Shown here one piece after another: positions 7,864 to 14,843 of a stretch of DNA of 64,000 nt. Every line of letters begins with the position of its first letter. Position 1 is the first letter of the stretch. Both the position numbers and the translations under genes were made by a program. The notes beneath the pieces were generated by a model. That model was not told the DNA's origin, did not search any database, and worked only from the letters and a program-made list of their open reading frames with translations. Location: assembly GCF_025362475.1 (NCBI RefSeq), contig NZ_JANYGH010000025.1:1-64000 (forward strand), read 5' to 3'. The DNA comes from Mucilaginibacter sp. (GTDB taxonomy: Bacteria; Bacteroidota; Bacteroidia; Sphingobacteriales; Sphingobacteriaceae).

Positions 7864-8574
7864 TCAAAACACCCTTTTATTAATCACCGCCATAAACCCA
7901 TCCTTAAACTTTTCACTTACCGGGATGCGCTTATCGCCTATAAAAATATGATTATCCTGTATTTTTATCAGTTGTTTGGTGTTTACGATATAGGAGTTGT
8001 GGACCCGCACAAAGGGTGGCAACAGTTGCTCTTCAATGTCTTTTAAGCGGCGGTAAATCAGCAATTGCTCCTGCGCGGTAACCAGTCTTACATACTCCTT
8101 TTCGCCTTCAAAATAGAGGATGTCATCAAGCAATATCTTACGCAGCTCCTTGCCCGATTTTACAAAGAAGTATTCCTGGTTTGGCGCAGACGGTTCGGTT
8201 GCAACATGCCCCGGCTTGTCAAAATAATGTTCTATCTTTTGCATCGCTGCCAAAAAGCGTTTAAGGGTTATAGGCTTTAGCAGGTAATCTATTGTTTGAA
8301 AGGAATAGCTTTCGGCGGCGTACTCTGAGTACGCTGTTGTAAACACAATTTTGGTTTGTGACGGCAACAGGCCGGCCAGTTCCATGCCGGTAAGGTTAGG
8401 CATATTGATATCCAAGAATATAAAATCAACCTTGTTGCCCTTTAAAAATGCCAGTGCTTCCAAAGCATTGTAGCACTTGGCTTTTAGTTGCCAGGGAGTG
8501 CTTTGCTGTATTAGCATTTCCAGCAGGTTTACCGCATTGGGCTCATCATCTATTATAATACAGCTTAAACTCAT
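7864..8574 (-). CDS. LytTR-family response regulator
   Basis: A 236-aa cytosolic response regulator. The receiver domain (residues 1-120) has the acidic pair in IIIDDEP and the phospho-acceptor Asp55 in FIFLDINMP, with the conserved Lys in LLKPIT. The C-terminal LytTR DNA-binding domain (about 135-236) carries FEGEKEYVRLV and the RVHNSYIVN motif. It overlaps the histidine kinase gene by 4 bp, as usual for a LytS/LytR pair. Target genes are unknown. The divergent secreted protein at 9829 is a candidate by position only. Confidence 0.94.
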   Translation of the reverse strand: MSLSCIIIDDEPNAVNLLEMLIQQSTPWQLKAKCYNALEALAFLKGNKVDFIFLDINMPNLTGMELAGLLPSQTKIVFTTAYSEYAAESYSFQTIDYLLKPITLKRFLAAMQKIEHYFDKPGHVATEPSAPNQEYFFVKSGKELRKILLDDILYFEGEKEYVRLVTAQEQLLIYRRLKDIEEQLLPPFVRVHNSYIVNTKQLIKIQDNHIFIGDKRIPVSEKFKDGFMAVINKRVF

Positions 8575-9590
8575 GCTAATGGTATTTTTAAAAACGTGTT
8601 GAAATTCCGGTCATTTTTATCAATGGCAAGTTCAAAGTTTTCGCCGTAAAGCATGGTGAGCCTTTTTTTTAAATTGGCAATCCCAAATCCGTTGGGCTGG
8701 TTATTTAAAGGTACATCATAAATGGAATTGCTGGTTTTAAAAAGGAGGTAGCCTTGTTGCTGCTTTAGTGAAATGGAAACCCGGTTTTCGATACTTGATT
8801 TATCAATGCCGTGTTTAAAAATGTTTTCTACAAACGTCATCAGCAACATAGGTGGAATGCGCAGATCTGAATTGTATGTCTTTTCAAAACTGACCTCTAC
8901 CCCATGCCTGATGCGGATTTTTTCCAGCTCGATATAATTTTCGAGGAATTGCACTTCTGTTGTAATAGCCACATCATCCTTCGGACTTTCATCCACAAAA
9001 TACCGCATGATATCTGATAGCCGCTCTATGAGTGCCGCCGTGCGTGGGGCTTCTTTATAAGCCTCGTAATAGATGTTATTCAATGTATTAAACAAAAAAT
9101 GAGGCTGCACCTGCGATTTTAGCAAATTGAGCTCGGCCTGGCTTTTTTGTACCATGATCTCTTCGGTTTGCTGCTTGAGTTTAAAATAGGCCAGCGCTAT
9201 CCGGAAAATAAGGCTCATGATAAATATCAGTATCCCGCCCGAGATAAAGTTGAGGAGTGTTTTTACCGTAATTAACTCGGGTGTTTTGGCAAAGAATTGA
9301 TTGTATAGCCACATGGTTGTATAACCCCTTATCAGCCCTATAGCCAATAAAAACAGGATAACCAGCACCACATACCATACGTATTTCTCTTTTTGGTAAA
9401 ACCGCGGATACAGAAACAAAATGTTGCCGTATATAGTAATCGCGTAAAACGAAGTATTTACAATGGTATAAATAGCCGATTGCTTAAAGCCGTCCATCGG
9501 CAATAAAGAAAAAAAGAGGATAAAGATGACGGATACCCAAACCAATAACTGTAGCTGCAGAGTGGTTGGCCTGGTTTTTAACAGTTGCAT
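8571..9590 (-). CDS. LytS/YehU-type sensor histidine kinase
   Basis: A 339-aa membrane kinase. Four transmembrane helices fill residues about 15-130, followed by a coiled linker and a His_kinase domain with phospho-accepting His164 in QPHFLFNTLNN. A HATPase domain follows, with MTFVENIFKHGI (N box) and the GFGIANLKKRL G box. This four-helix plus His_kinase layout is standard for Bacteroidota partners of LytTR regulators. Its stop codon overlaps the start of the regulator gene, so the two are made together. The stimulus cannot be read from the sequence. Confidence 0.93.
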   Translation of the reverse strand: MQLLKTRPTTLQLQLLVWVSVIFILFFSLLPMDGFKQSAIYTIVNTSFYAITIYGNILFLYPRFYQKEKYVWYVVLVILFLLAIGLIRGYTTMWLYNQFFAKTPELITVKTLLNFISGGILIFIMSLIFRIALAYFKLKQQTEEIMVQKSQAELNLLKSQVQPHFLFNTLNNIYYEAYKEAPRTAALIERLSDIMRYFVDESPKDDVAITTEVQFLENYIELEKIRIRHGVEVSFEKTYNSDLRIPPMLLMTFVENIFKHGIDKSSIENRVSISLKQQQGYLLFKTSNSIYDVPLNNQPNGFGIANLKKRLTMLYGENFELAIDKNDRNFNTFLKIPLA

Positions 9591-9828
9591 GCTTAAAAAT
9601 ACAAAGCTTTTTGATTGATAGCACCTGTTTTAAACGGATGCCGCAGTTTATTCAATAAAAGCCTCTAAACTTTAAACGGAGAGCCTAAAACATACCTTAT
9701 TGAATAAATAGTGCCACCTGTTAAATAAAGACCAACAATGGTTGAATTGATTTTTTGTAAAGGTGATTGCAAGGCAAATTTGGTTAACCAACAAAATTAA
9801 CCAATCGATCACCTATCATTAAATTGCC

Positions 9829-10641
9829 ATGAAAACCGAACAGATTGTTGAAAAAGTTATAGCCATCAGTTTAACAGTATTGTTGCTGTTGTCGCATACA
9901 CCAAAGGTATTCGCACAAACAGATACCATCCGCTTACAGGACTTGCGCCTTATCACTTCGGCCCTAAAGCCCGGACTTAAACAATACCTGGTTTATTATC
10001 AAAATGTAAAAGACAGTCGCCGGATGCGTTTTTCGCTTTGGCTGCGCAATGTGGAAATTGAGAAACGTAATAAAGTAAATTACTTTGCAATTGCCCAGCA
10101 CTGGTATGGAGCCGATAGCGCGGCGTACCGATCTGTTTATTCGCTTAATAAAATGGCCGATTTTTCACCGGTTTATCACGCGGAAACCATTGGCAAAAAA
10201 ACAAAAGCCTATAACTGGGAAACGGATAAAATTACGGGTGCCGATACCGTTGCCGGTAACGATCAAAAAAACTTTAAGCTTGATTTTACCTTACCAAATT
10301 TTAACTGGAACCTGGATATTGAAACTTTTGAGATGCTACCCCTTGAAGCAGGCAAAACTTTTGCCATTAACTTTTACGATGCAGGAATTGATGTGCCGCA
10401 ATATGTGCTTTATAAAGTGACAGGCAGCGAGGTGATAACCACATCGGCAGGAGATAAAACCGATTGCTGGAAACTATTTACCGAAAGCGATTACAAGGGC
10501 CGCCATTTTACCGAAACCTATTGGATAAGTAAAGAAGGCCATGAGTTTTTAAAAGAAGAAGATTTTTTTGACGGTGGCTATCGCTATAAAATAAAGATGA
10601 TAGGTGCCGCGCCTGATGTGTTGGCGAGGTTTGTGAAGTAG
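9829..10641 (+). CDS. Secreted protein of unknown function
   Basis: A 270-aa protein with a signal peptide (cleavage near VFAQ, about residue 30). The rest is rich in beta-strand and aromatic residues with no catalytic motif I recognise. The overall look (YWISKEGHEFLKEEDFFDGGYRYKIKMIG) recalls LolA-like or DUF3108-type periplasmic proteins, but this is weak. It is divergent from the LytS/LytTR operon with a 238-bp spacer, so it could be its target. A strong hairpin lies at 10802-10834 downstream. Confidence 0.8.
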   Translation: MKTEQIVEKVIAISLTVLLLLSHTPKVFAQTDTIRLQDLRLITSALKPGLKQYLVYYQNVKDSRRMRFSLWLRNVEIEKRNKVNYFAIAQHWYGADSAAYRSVYSLNKMADFSPVYHAETIGKKTKAYNWETDKITGADTVAGNDQKNFKLDFTLPNFNWNLDIETFEMLPLEAGKTFAINFYDAGIDVPQYVLYKVTGSEVITTSAGDKTDCWKLFTESDYKGRHFTETYWISKEGHEFLKEEDFFDGGYRYKIKMIGAAPDVLARFVK

Positions 10642-10690
10642 AATAATACCAAAACAGCAAAGTGTTATACCGAATACATTAGTAAAGAAA

Positions 10691-10787
10691 TTTATCATCC
10701 TAAACGATAGTGAAGGATCTAATTGCAGACTGTACAGAGCGAAGAAGTATGGCGAATAATAGATCCTTCACAGCGTTACCTATGACA
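10691..10787. repeat. Interspersed palindromic repeat, copy B (degenerate)
   Basis: Left arm 10691-10720 (TTTATCATCCTAAACGATAG...) and right arm 10761-10787 (AGATCCTTCACAGCG...) enclose CTGTACAGAGCGAAG. It is the same family as copies A and C, with more mismatches. Confidence 0.75.
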
Positions 10788-10801
10788 AGTTGTTGAATCC
10801 C

Positions 10802-10837
10802 AGACTTACGAAGTTTTAAAAACTTCGTAAGTCTTTC
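10802..10837 (+). terminator. Perfect 16-bp hairpin, probable terminator
   Basis: AGACTTACGAAGTTTT pairs perfectly with AAAACTTCGTAAGTCT around one central base, and TTT follows. It lies 160 bp after the secreted-protein gene at 9829, beyond repeat copy B. The short T-run leaves some doubt that it terminates. Confidence 0.55.
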
Positions 10838-11010
10838 GCCGCTTTTCATTTCCACCCTTTAGAGTTTTTCGAATTTTATCAACTCAGAACGACAAATCTT
10901 TCAAAGCATAAGTGGTTTATAAGAGAAGGCAATATAATAAATAGCCAATATTGCTGCAACCCATTAAACCTTAGCGGCTAACAGTCGTCATACTACAAAA
11001 CCGCCACATC

Positions 11011-11541
11011 ATGAAAAAACCTATCCTTGTCCTGTCAGCAATGCTGTTTGCCTGCCATGCGTTTGCGCAAAAAAAAGATACATTTAATTTAAATGATTTA
11101 GCTGTTTACAATGCTGTGGCATCAAGCAGGGATAGTGCGTACACCTTTACTTTTACCTATCCCACCGGCAAACCTGGGGTAGTGATCAAAAATGGCATGA
11201 TGTCCACAATTGTTAATCCGGATGGTAGCAACACCCTGATCACTAAAACAGGTCAAACATCCGTGGTGGTCAACGCTGATGGCACTCATTCGTTATGGAT
11301 AGATAATGGTGCTACGGCTACTATAGTCAATCCAAACGGTACGCATTCTGTTGTAATAAAAAATGGTCAAACAAGTACTATTGTTAATCCAAACGGAACA
11401 CATTCTACCATGATCGATAACGGATCAACTTTTATTATTGTAAACCCGGATGGTACACATACCGTCGGGATCAAGGCAGGCGGAAATACTACTATTGTTG
11501 TAAATCCTGATGGTACGCATACGGTTGTGACTACGCCATAA
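11011..11541 (+). CDS. Secreted 19-residue-repeat protein
   Basis: A 176-aa protein with a signal peptide (residues 1-20, ending AFAQ) and then tandem units of 19 residues (one of 20) starting at about 68, 87, 106, 125, 144 and 164. Each has the form VNPDGTHxxxIxxGxxxxI, with a half unit before the first. The Asn/Asp-Gly turns and alternating Val/Ile predict a small beta-solenoid or beta-meander. At the position before the second Gly the units switch between Lys and Asp (VIKNG, MIDNG). No enzyme motif is present. It is a single-gene unit, and function is unknown. Confidence 0.85.
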   Translation: MKKPILVLSAMLFACHAFAQKKDTFNLNDLAVYNAVASSRDSAYTFTFTYPTGKPGVVIKNGMMSTIVNPDGSNTLITKTGQTSVVVNADGTHSLWIDNGATATIVNPNGTHSVVIKNGQTSTIVNPNGTHSTMIDNGSTFIIVNPDGTHTVGIKAGGNTTIVVNPDGTHTVVTTP

Positions 11542-11573
11542 AGCGGTGGAAATTGATTTTTCCTTCTTAAAGA

Positions 11574-11671
11574 TTTGTCATCCTGAACGTAACGAAGGAT
11601 CTATAACAGACTGTACAGGGCGAAGATGCATGATGAATAATAGATCCTTCACTGCGTTCCAGGATGACAAA
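11574..11671. repeat. Interspersed palindromic repeat, copy C
   Basis: Left arm 11574-11602 (TTTGTCATCCTGAACG...) and right arm 11642-11671 (AGATCCTTCACTGCG...) are nearly complementary, with the CTGTACAGGGCGAAG loop at 11611-11625. It lies between two convergent genes. Confidence 0.85.
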
Positions 11672-11693
11672 AAAAATGCTAAAACCTCGTTAT

Positions 11694-13178
11694 TTACTTC
11701 TTCCACTCATTATCCACTAAGCGCCAAATCCCTGTTGGGTTAGCGTTTTGCAATGCCAGTGGCAGCAGACCATCAGGGCAGCTTTGAAAACATACCGGGC
11801 GTACCCAGCGTTTTACGGCATTGGTGCCTACAGCGGTAAAACGGCTATCGGTAGTTGCCGGGTAAGGCCCACCGTGTACCATGCTGTGGCAAACTTCAAC
11901 ACCGGTTGGCACACCATTAAAAAGGATGCGGCCGGCAATGGATGGCAATAATTGCAGCAGGCGGGAGTGACCGGCGAAATCATCATCGGTACCCATTACC
12001 GTGGTAGTTAACTGGCCAGATACTGATTTTAATACTTTAAGCAATTCCTGCTCATCCTGGCAGTTCACCATGAGGGAGTAAGGACCAAAAACCTCTTCGT
12101 GCAATAAAGGGTTTTCTAAAAATGTTTGGCCGCTAACCAATGCAACGGTTGGCAAGGCCTCAATATCCTTTGCTTCGGTGGCTGATTGTTGAATCACTTT
12201 TACACCATCCTGCTCCAAAGCGGCGTGGCTCTTTTTTTCATAGGCCGAATGGATGCCGGCATGCAGCATTCTTGCTGGCTGCACAGCCTCAATGCCCTTG
12301 CCCAGGCTATCCAGGAAACTGTAAAGGCCATCGCTTTCAATAGCTATCATGAGGCCGGGATTGGTGCAAAACTGGCCCATGCCCAAGGTAATGGAACCCG
12401 CGTATTGCGCTGCAAGACTGGCCGCGTTTTTATTTAATGTATCCGGTAAAAATATAACCGGGTTTATGCTGCCCATCTCAGAAAATACCGGGATAGGGTT
12501 TTTACGTTGTGACGAATAATCATATAAAGCCTTGCCGCCTACGGTTGAGCCGGTAAAGCCGACAGCAGCTGTATCTGCTGCCTGTACCAAAGCCTTGCCG
12601 CTCTCGAACGAAGTGCCATGCACATGCTGGAAAATATGCTCAGGCATATTGCTGCTTGTAATGGCTTTGCGGATGGCGGTATATACCATCTCTGATGTTT
12701 CCGCATGTGCCGGATGTGCTTTTACCACTACAGAACAGCCTGCCGCTAACGCGCTTGCAGTATCGCCCCCGGCGGTTGAATAAGCGAACGGGAAATTACT
12801 GGCACCAAAAACTACTACCGGCCCCAGGGGGATCAGCATTTTACGAATGTCGGGTTTGGGTAGCGGGGCTCTGTCTGGTATGGCAGTATCAATGCTGGCT
12901 TCCACCCAGCTGCCTTCGCGCAGCATGGTTGCAAACATGCGGAGCTGACCGGTTGTGCGGGCGCGTTCGCCCGTTAAGCGTGGAATTGGCAGGTTGGTTT
13001 CTTCGGATGCTTTTTGAAGCAAGGCATCGCCCAAAGCTTCAATTTCTGTGGCGATAGCCTCTAAAAATAAGCTTTTTTCTTCGATGCTTGTTTTTTGGTA
13101 AGCCTCAAACGCTGCCTGCGATTGCTGCATTACCTGGTTTATTTCTTCAACGCTTGCTTCTTTAAAATTATTAGCCAT
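11694..13178 (-). CDS. NAD(P)-dependent aldehyde dehydrogenase, 2,5-dioxovalerate (alpha-ketoglutarate semialdehyde) type
   Basis: A 494-aa aldehyde dehydrogenase of the subfamily that oxidises 2,5-dioxovalerate to 2-oxoglutarate at the end of non-phosphorylative sugar-acid pathways. The usual landmarks appear: FGASNFPFAYSTAGGDTASALAAG (cofactor fold), GFTGSTVGG, an EMGSINPV segment, the catalytic Cys in GMGQFCTNPG, and EEVFGPYSLM. I place the start at 13178 (MANNFKEAS). The longer TTG start at 13232 lies inside a -7 element and so would be upstream of the transcript. Substrate is assigned by resemblance. The IlvD/SDR/lactonase cluster at 25.9-29.4 kb may supply it. Confidence 0.88.
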   Translation of the reverse strand: MANNFKEASVEEINQVMQQSQAAFEAYQKTSIEEKSLFLEAIATEIEALGDALLQKASEETNLPIPRLTGERARTTGQLRMFATMLREGSWVEASIDTAIPDRAPLPKPDIRKMLIPLGPVVVFGASNFPFAYSTAGGDTASALAAGCSVVVKAHPAHAETSEMVYTAIRKAITSSNMPEHIFQHVHGTSFESGKALVQAADTAAVGFTGSTVGGKALYDYSSQRKNPIPVFSEMGSINPVIFLPDTLNKNAASLAAQYAGSITLGMGQFCTNPGLMIAIESDGLYSFLDSLGKGIEAVQPARMLHAGIHSAYEKKSHAALEQDGVKVIQQSATEAKDIEALPTVALVSGQTFLENPLLHEEVFGPYSLMVNCQDEQELLKVLKSVSGQLTTTVMGTDDDFAGHSRLLQLLPSIAGRILFNGVPTGVEVCHSMVHGGPYPATTDSRFTAVGTNAVKRWVRPVCFQSCPDGLLPLALQNANPTGIWRLVDNEWKK

Positions 13179-13229
13179 GACAGATGTTTGTTTTGAATTA
13201 AGAACGGTTTGCACCGTTATATGTTTAAG

Positions 13230-13237
13230 CAAATATA
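13230..13237 (-). promoter_or_regulatory. -7 element TATATTTG for the aldehyde dehydrogenase gene
   Basis: An exact TAnnTTTG match on the minus strand, about 52 bp above the ATG at 13178. It rules out the alternative upstream TTG start, which overlaps this element. Confidence 0.55.
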
Positions 13238-13863
13238 TTTAAAGTGGGGCTAAAGCTGTGGATATTTTCTATCTGGTAGTAACAGGATTTTGCCTTTTTT
13301 GAGAGGCTATTTTGTTGGGGTTTGTGTGGTCACTTTGGATGTTCGGAAGGTTTTTTAATTTTCTCTCAAGGGGCTGCCGTGCGTATCTTTTCAATCCTTA
13401 AAACCGATTGTCATTTCGAACGAACCGGGTGGGAATTGCGCGACTGACTGGGTGAGGAGAAATCTTCTACACCCTGCTCTAAGCCATACATAGATCAAGC
13501 ATGTCGTAGAAGATTTCTCCTCGTACCTCGTTCGAAATGACAACGATTTTAATACAAAATGGGAATAAAGAGATTCATCCACCTAATAACCAAGGGTATG
13601 TGAATGAATATTTCGAACTGCTATGGTATTCTCACAACAGCCGGAAAGAGTTTTTTTAATTTTATAACGCATAGCTACCTTTCTCCAGCGCCCGATGTTT
13701 TAATTAATATTTAAAACCTGCCACTTTTTGGTAAATTAAAGCTACCTTTAAGAAATTCCTTCCCGCTAAATACTTAGACATTGCCATTTTCTTATACGGT
13801 GATAGTTAAGCTTTAACATAATACCAGCCTGCTGCAGGCTGCAACAACCATAAAAAAATTCTC
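13238..13863. other. Long intergenic region with one palindromic element
   Basis: About 630 bp with no convincing gene. The only clear structure is the two-armed palindrome at 13407-13544. The rest is AT-rich, with no promoter match strong enough to report for the gene at 13864. Confidence 0.6.
13407..13544. repeat. Nested palindromic element, copy D (variant family)
   Basis: The outer arms ATTGTCATTTCGAACGA (13407-13423) and TCGTTCGAAATGACAA (13528-13543) are complementary. The inner arms GAGGAGAAATCTTCTAC (13454-13470) and GTAGAAGATTTCTCCTC (13506-13522) are perfectly complementary. It starts with TGTCAT like copies A-F, but the arm sequence differs, so it is a second subfamily. Confidence 0.85.
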
Positions 13864-14196
13864 ATGATAGCTGCTAAAGAATCTGTTGAAACCGAAACCC
13901 GCATGTATATGTACGACTTGCTGAACACTGCCAAAGAGTTTGGCTTTAAGGCAGAAGACAGTTGGGAACTGAGCATGGTAACCAATACCGAAAGAATAAG
14001 GATTCAAAAAGATTATTATCCAACGATTGCCGCCAAAGTTGGTCCCGAAATTTTGATGGAGGTGTTTCATACTATTAAAACAAGACTTAACCAGTCGTTC
14101 CAGAAAGAAGAGCCTAAGACTGATGGTCGTGGGGTTGCTGTACCAGAGGAGCTTAATTACCTGGTTGCCTTTAATCCTAAAAGACCAAGAACCTAA
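13864..14196 (+). CDS. Hypothetical 110-aa protein
   Basis: A soluble, mostly helical 110-aa protein that I do not recognise. It has no signal peptide and no membrane segment. The C-terminus is basic and Pro-rich (FNPKRPRT). It is a single-gene unit with a hairpin terminator downstream at 14253-14285. Codon use looks like that of its neighbours, which supports a real gene. Confidence 0.7.
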   Translation: MIAAKESVETETRMYMYDLLNTAKEFGFKAEDSWELSMVTNTERIRIQKDYYPTIAAKVGPEILMEVFHTIKTRLNQSFQKEEPKTDGRGVAVPEELNYLVAFNPKRPRT

Positions 14197-14252
14197 TAAT
14201 TGATTTAACTTTCAAACAAGCATTTCCCTTTTGGGGCTTTAAAATACTGATT

Positions 14253-14285
14253 GCGCTACCTTTTTTAAATTGGGGGCGCTTTTTT
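14253..14285 (+). terminator. Intrinsic terminator after the 110-aa gene
   Basis: GCGCTACC pairs imperfectly with GGGGGCGC over an 11-nt AT-rich loop and is followed by TTTTTT. Confidence 0.6.
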
Positions 14286-14362
14286 GTGAAATGAACTTTG
14301 CTGCTCATGGGGTGTTTAAAAATGATCTGCAAATTTCAAAACCTCTGATGTGCTGTTAATGA

Positions 14363-14370
14363 TATATTTG
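14363..14370 (+). promoter_or_regulatory. -7 element TATATTTG for the ModE-like gene
   Basis: An exact TAnnTTTG match 26 bp before the ATG at 14397, giving a leader of about 20 nt. No clear -33 TTTG is seen. Confidence 0.5.
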
Positions 14371-14396
14371 TACCATGTTTAGTTTCAATTTATAAC

Positions 14397-14741
14397 ATGT
14401 TAGACAAGACATTGAGTTTAAACGGAAAGATTTGGTTTGAAACTCCCGATGGTAAGTTATTAGGTCACGGCCGGGTGGAGTTGTTGGAGCGGATACAGCA
14501 ATCGGGATCATTAAGGCAGGCGGCTTTGCAAATGAAAATGTCATACCGCCAGGCCTGGGATATGATCAATTATATGAATGAACATTTTGGGGCGCCGGTG
14601 GTTATTTCGCACCGCGGCGGTAAGGGTGGCGGCAGTGCCGAGCTTACCGAAAAAGGCCTTAAGGCAATTGAACAGTTTAAATTGTTTCAACAAAAATTCC
14701 AGGAATTTTTAAAAACTAACAGTCCGCTTATCCAGATTTAA
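14397..14741 (+). CDS. ModE N-terminal-like winged-helix regulator (single domain)
   Basis: A 114-aa protein matching the DNA-binding half of ModE, the molybdate-responsive regulator. It shows the KIWFETPDGKLLGHGRVELLE entry, then a helix-turn-helix (GSLRQAALQMKMSYRQAWDM) and a wing with HRGGKGGGSAELTEKG. The C-terminal molybdate-binding Mop/TOBE domains are absent, so it cannot bind molybdate as classical ModE does. A terminator separates it from the TonB-dependent receptor gene 100 bp downstream. In Bacteroidota such single-domain ModE proteins often sit beside metal-uptake genes. Control of the receptor is an inference. Confidence 0.85.
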   Translation: MLDKTLSLNGKIWFETPDGKLLGHGRVELLERIQQSGSLRQAALQMKMSYRQAWDMINYMNEHFGAPVVISHRGGKGGGSAELTEKGLKAIEQFKLFQQKFQEFLKTNSPLIQI

Positions 14742-14768
14742 CCAGGCGGGGGAGCATAAATTTATAGT

Positions 14769-14795
14769 CCGGTCTTTTGGACCGGTTTATTTTTA
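14769..14795 (+). terminator. Terminator between the ModE-like gene and the receptor gene
   Basis: The stem CCGGTC-ttttg-GACCGG is followed by TTTATTTTTATTT. Read-through or attenuation into the receptor gene (ATG at 14844) is possible. Confidence 0.8.
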
Positions 14796-14843
14796 TTTGT
14801 CGTTATATAAATAAAAGCATATCGATTTGTAACTTGCGGCTAT

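Noticed and set aside
11546-11743. 65-codon frame on the plus strand between the repeat protein and the aldehyde dehydrogenase
   Set aside because: It runs through palindromic repeat copy C, and its protein is a translation of that repeat.
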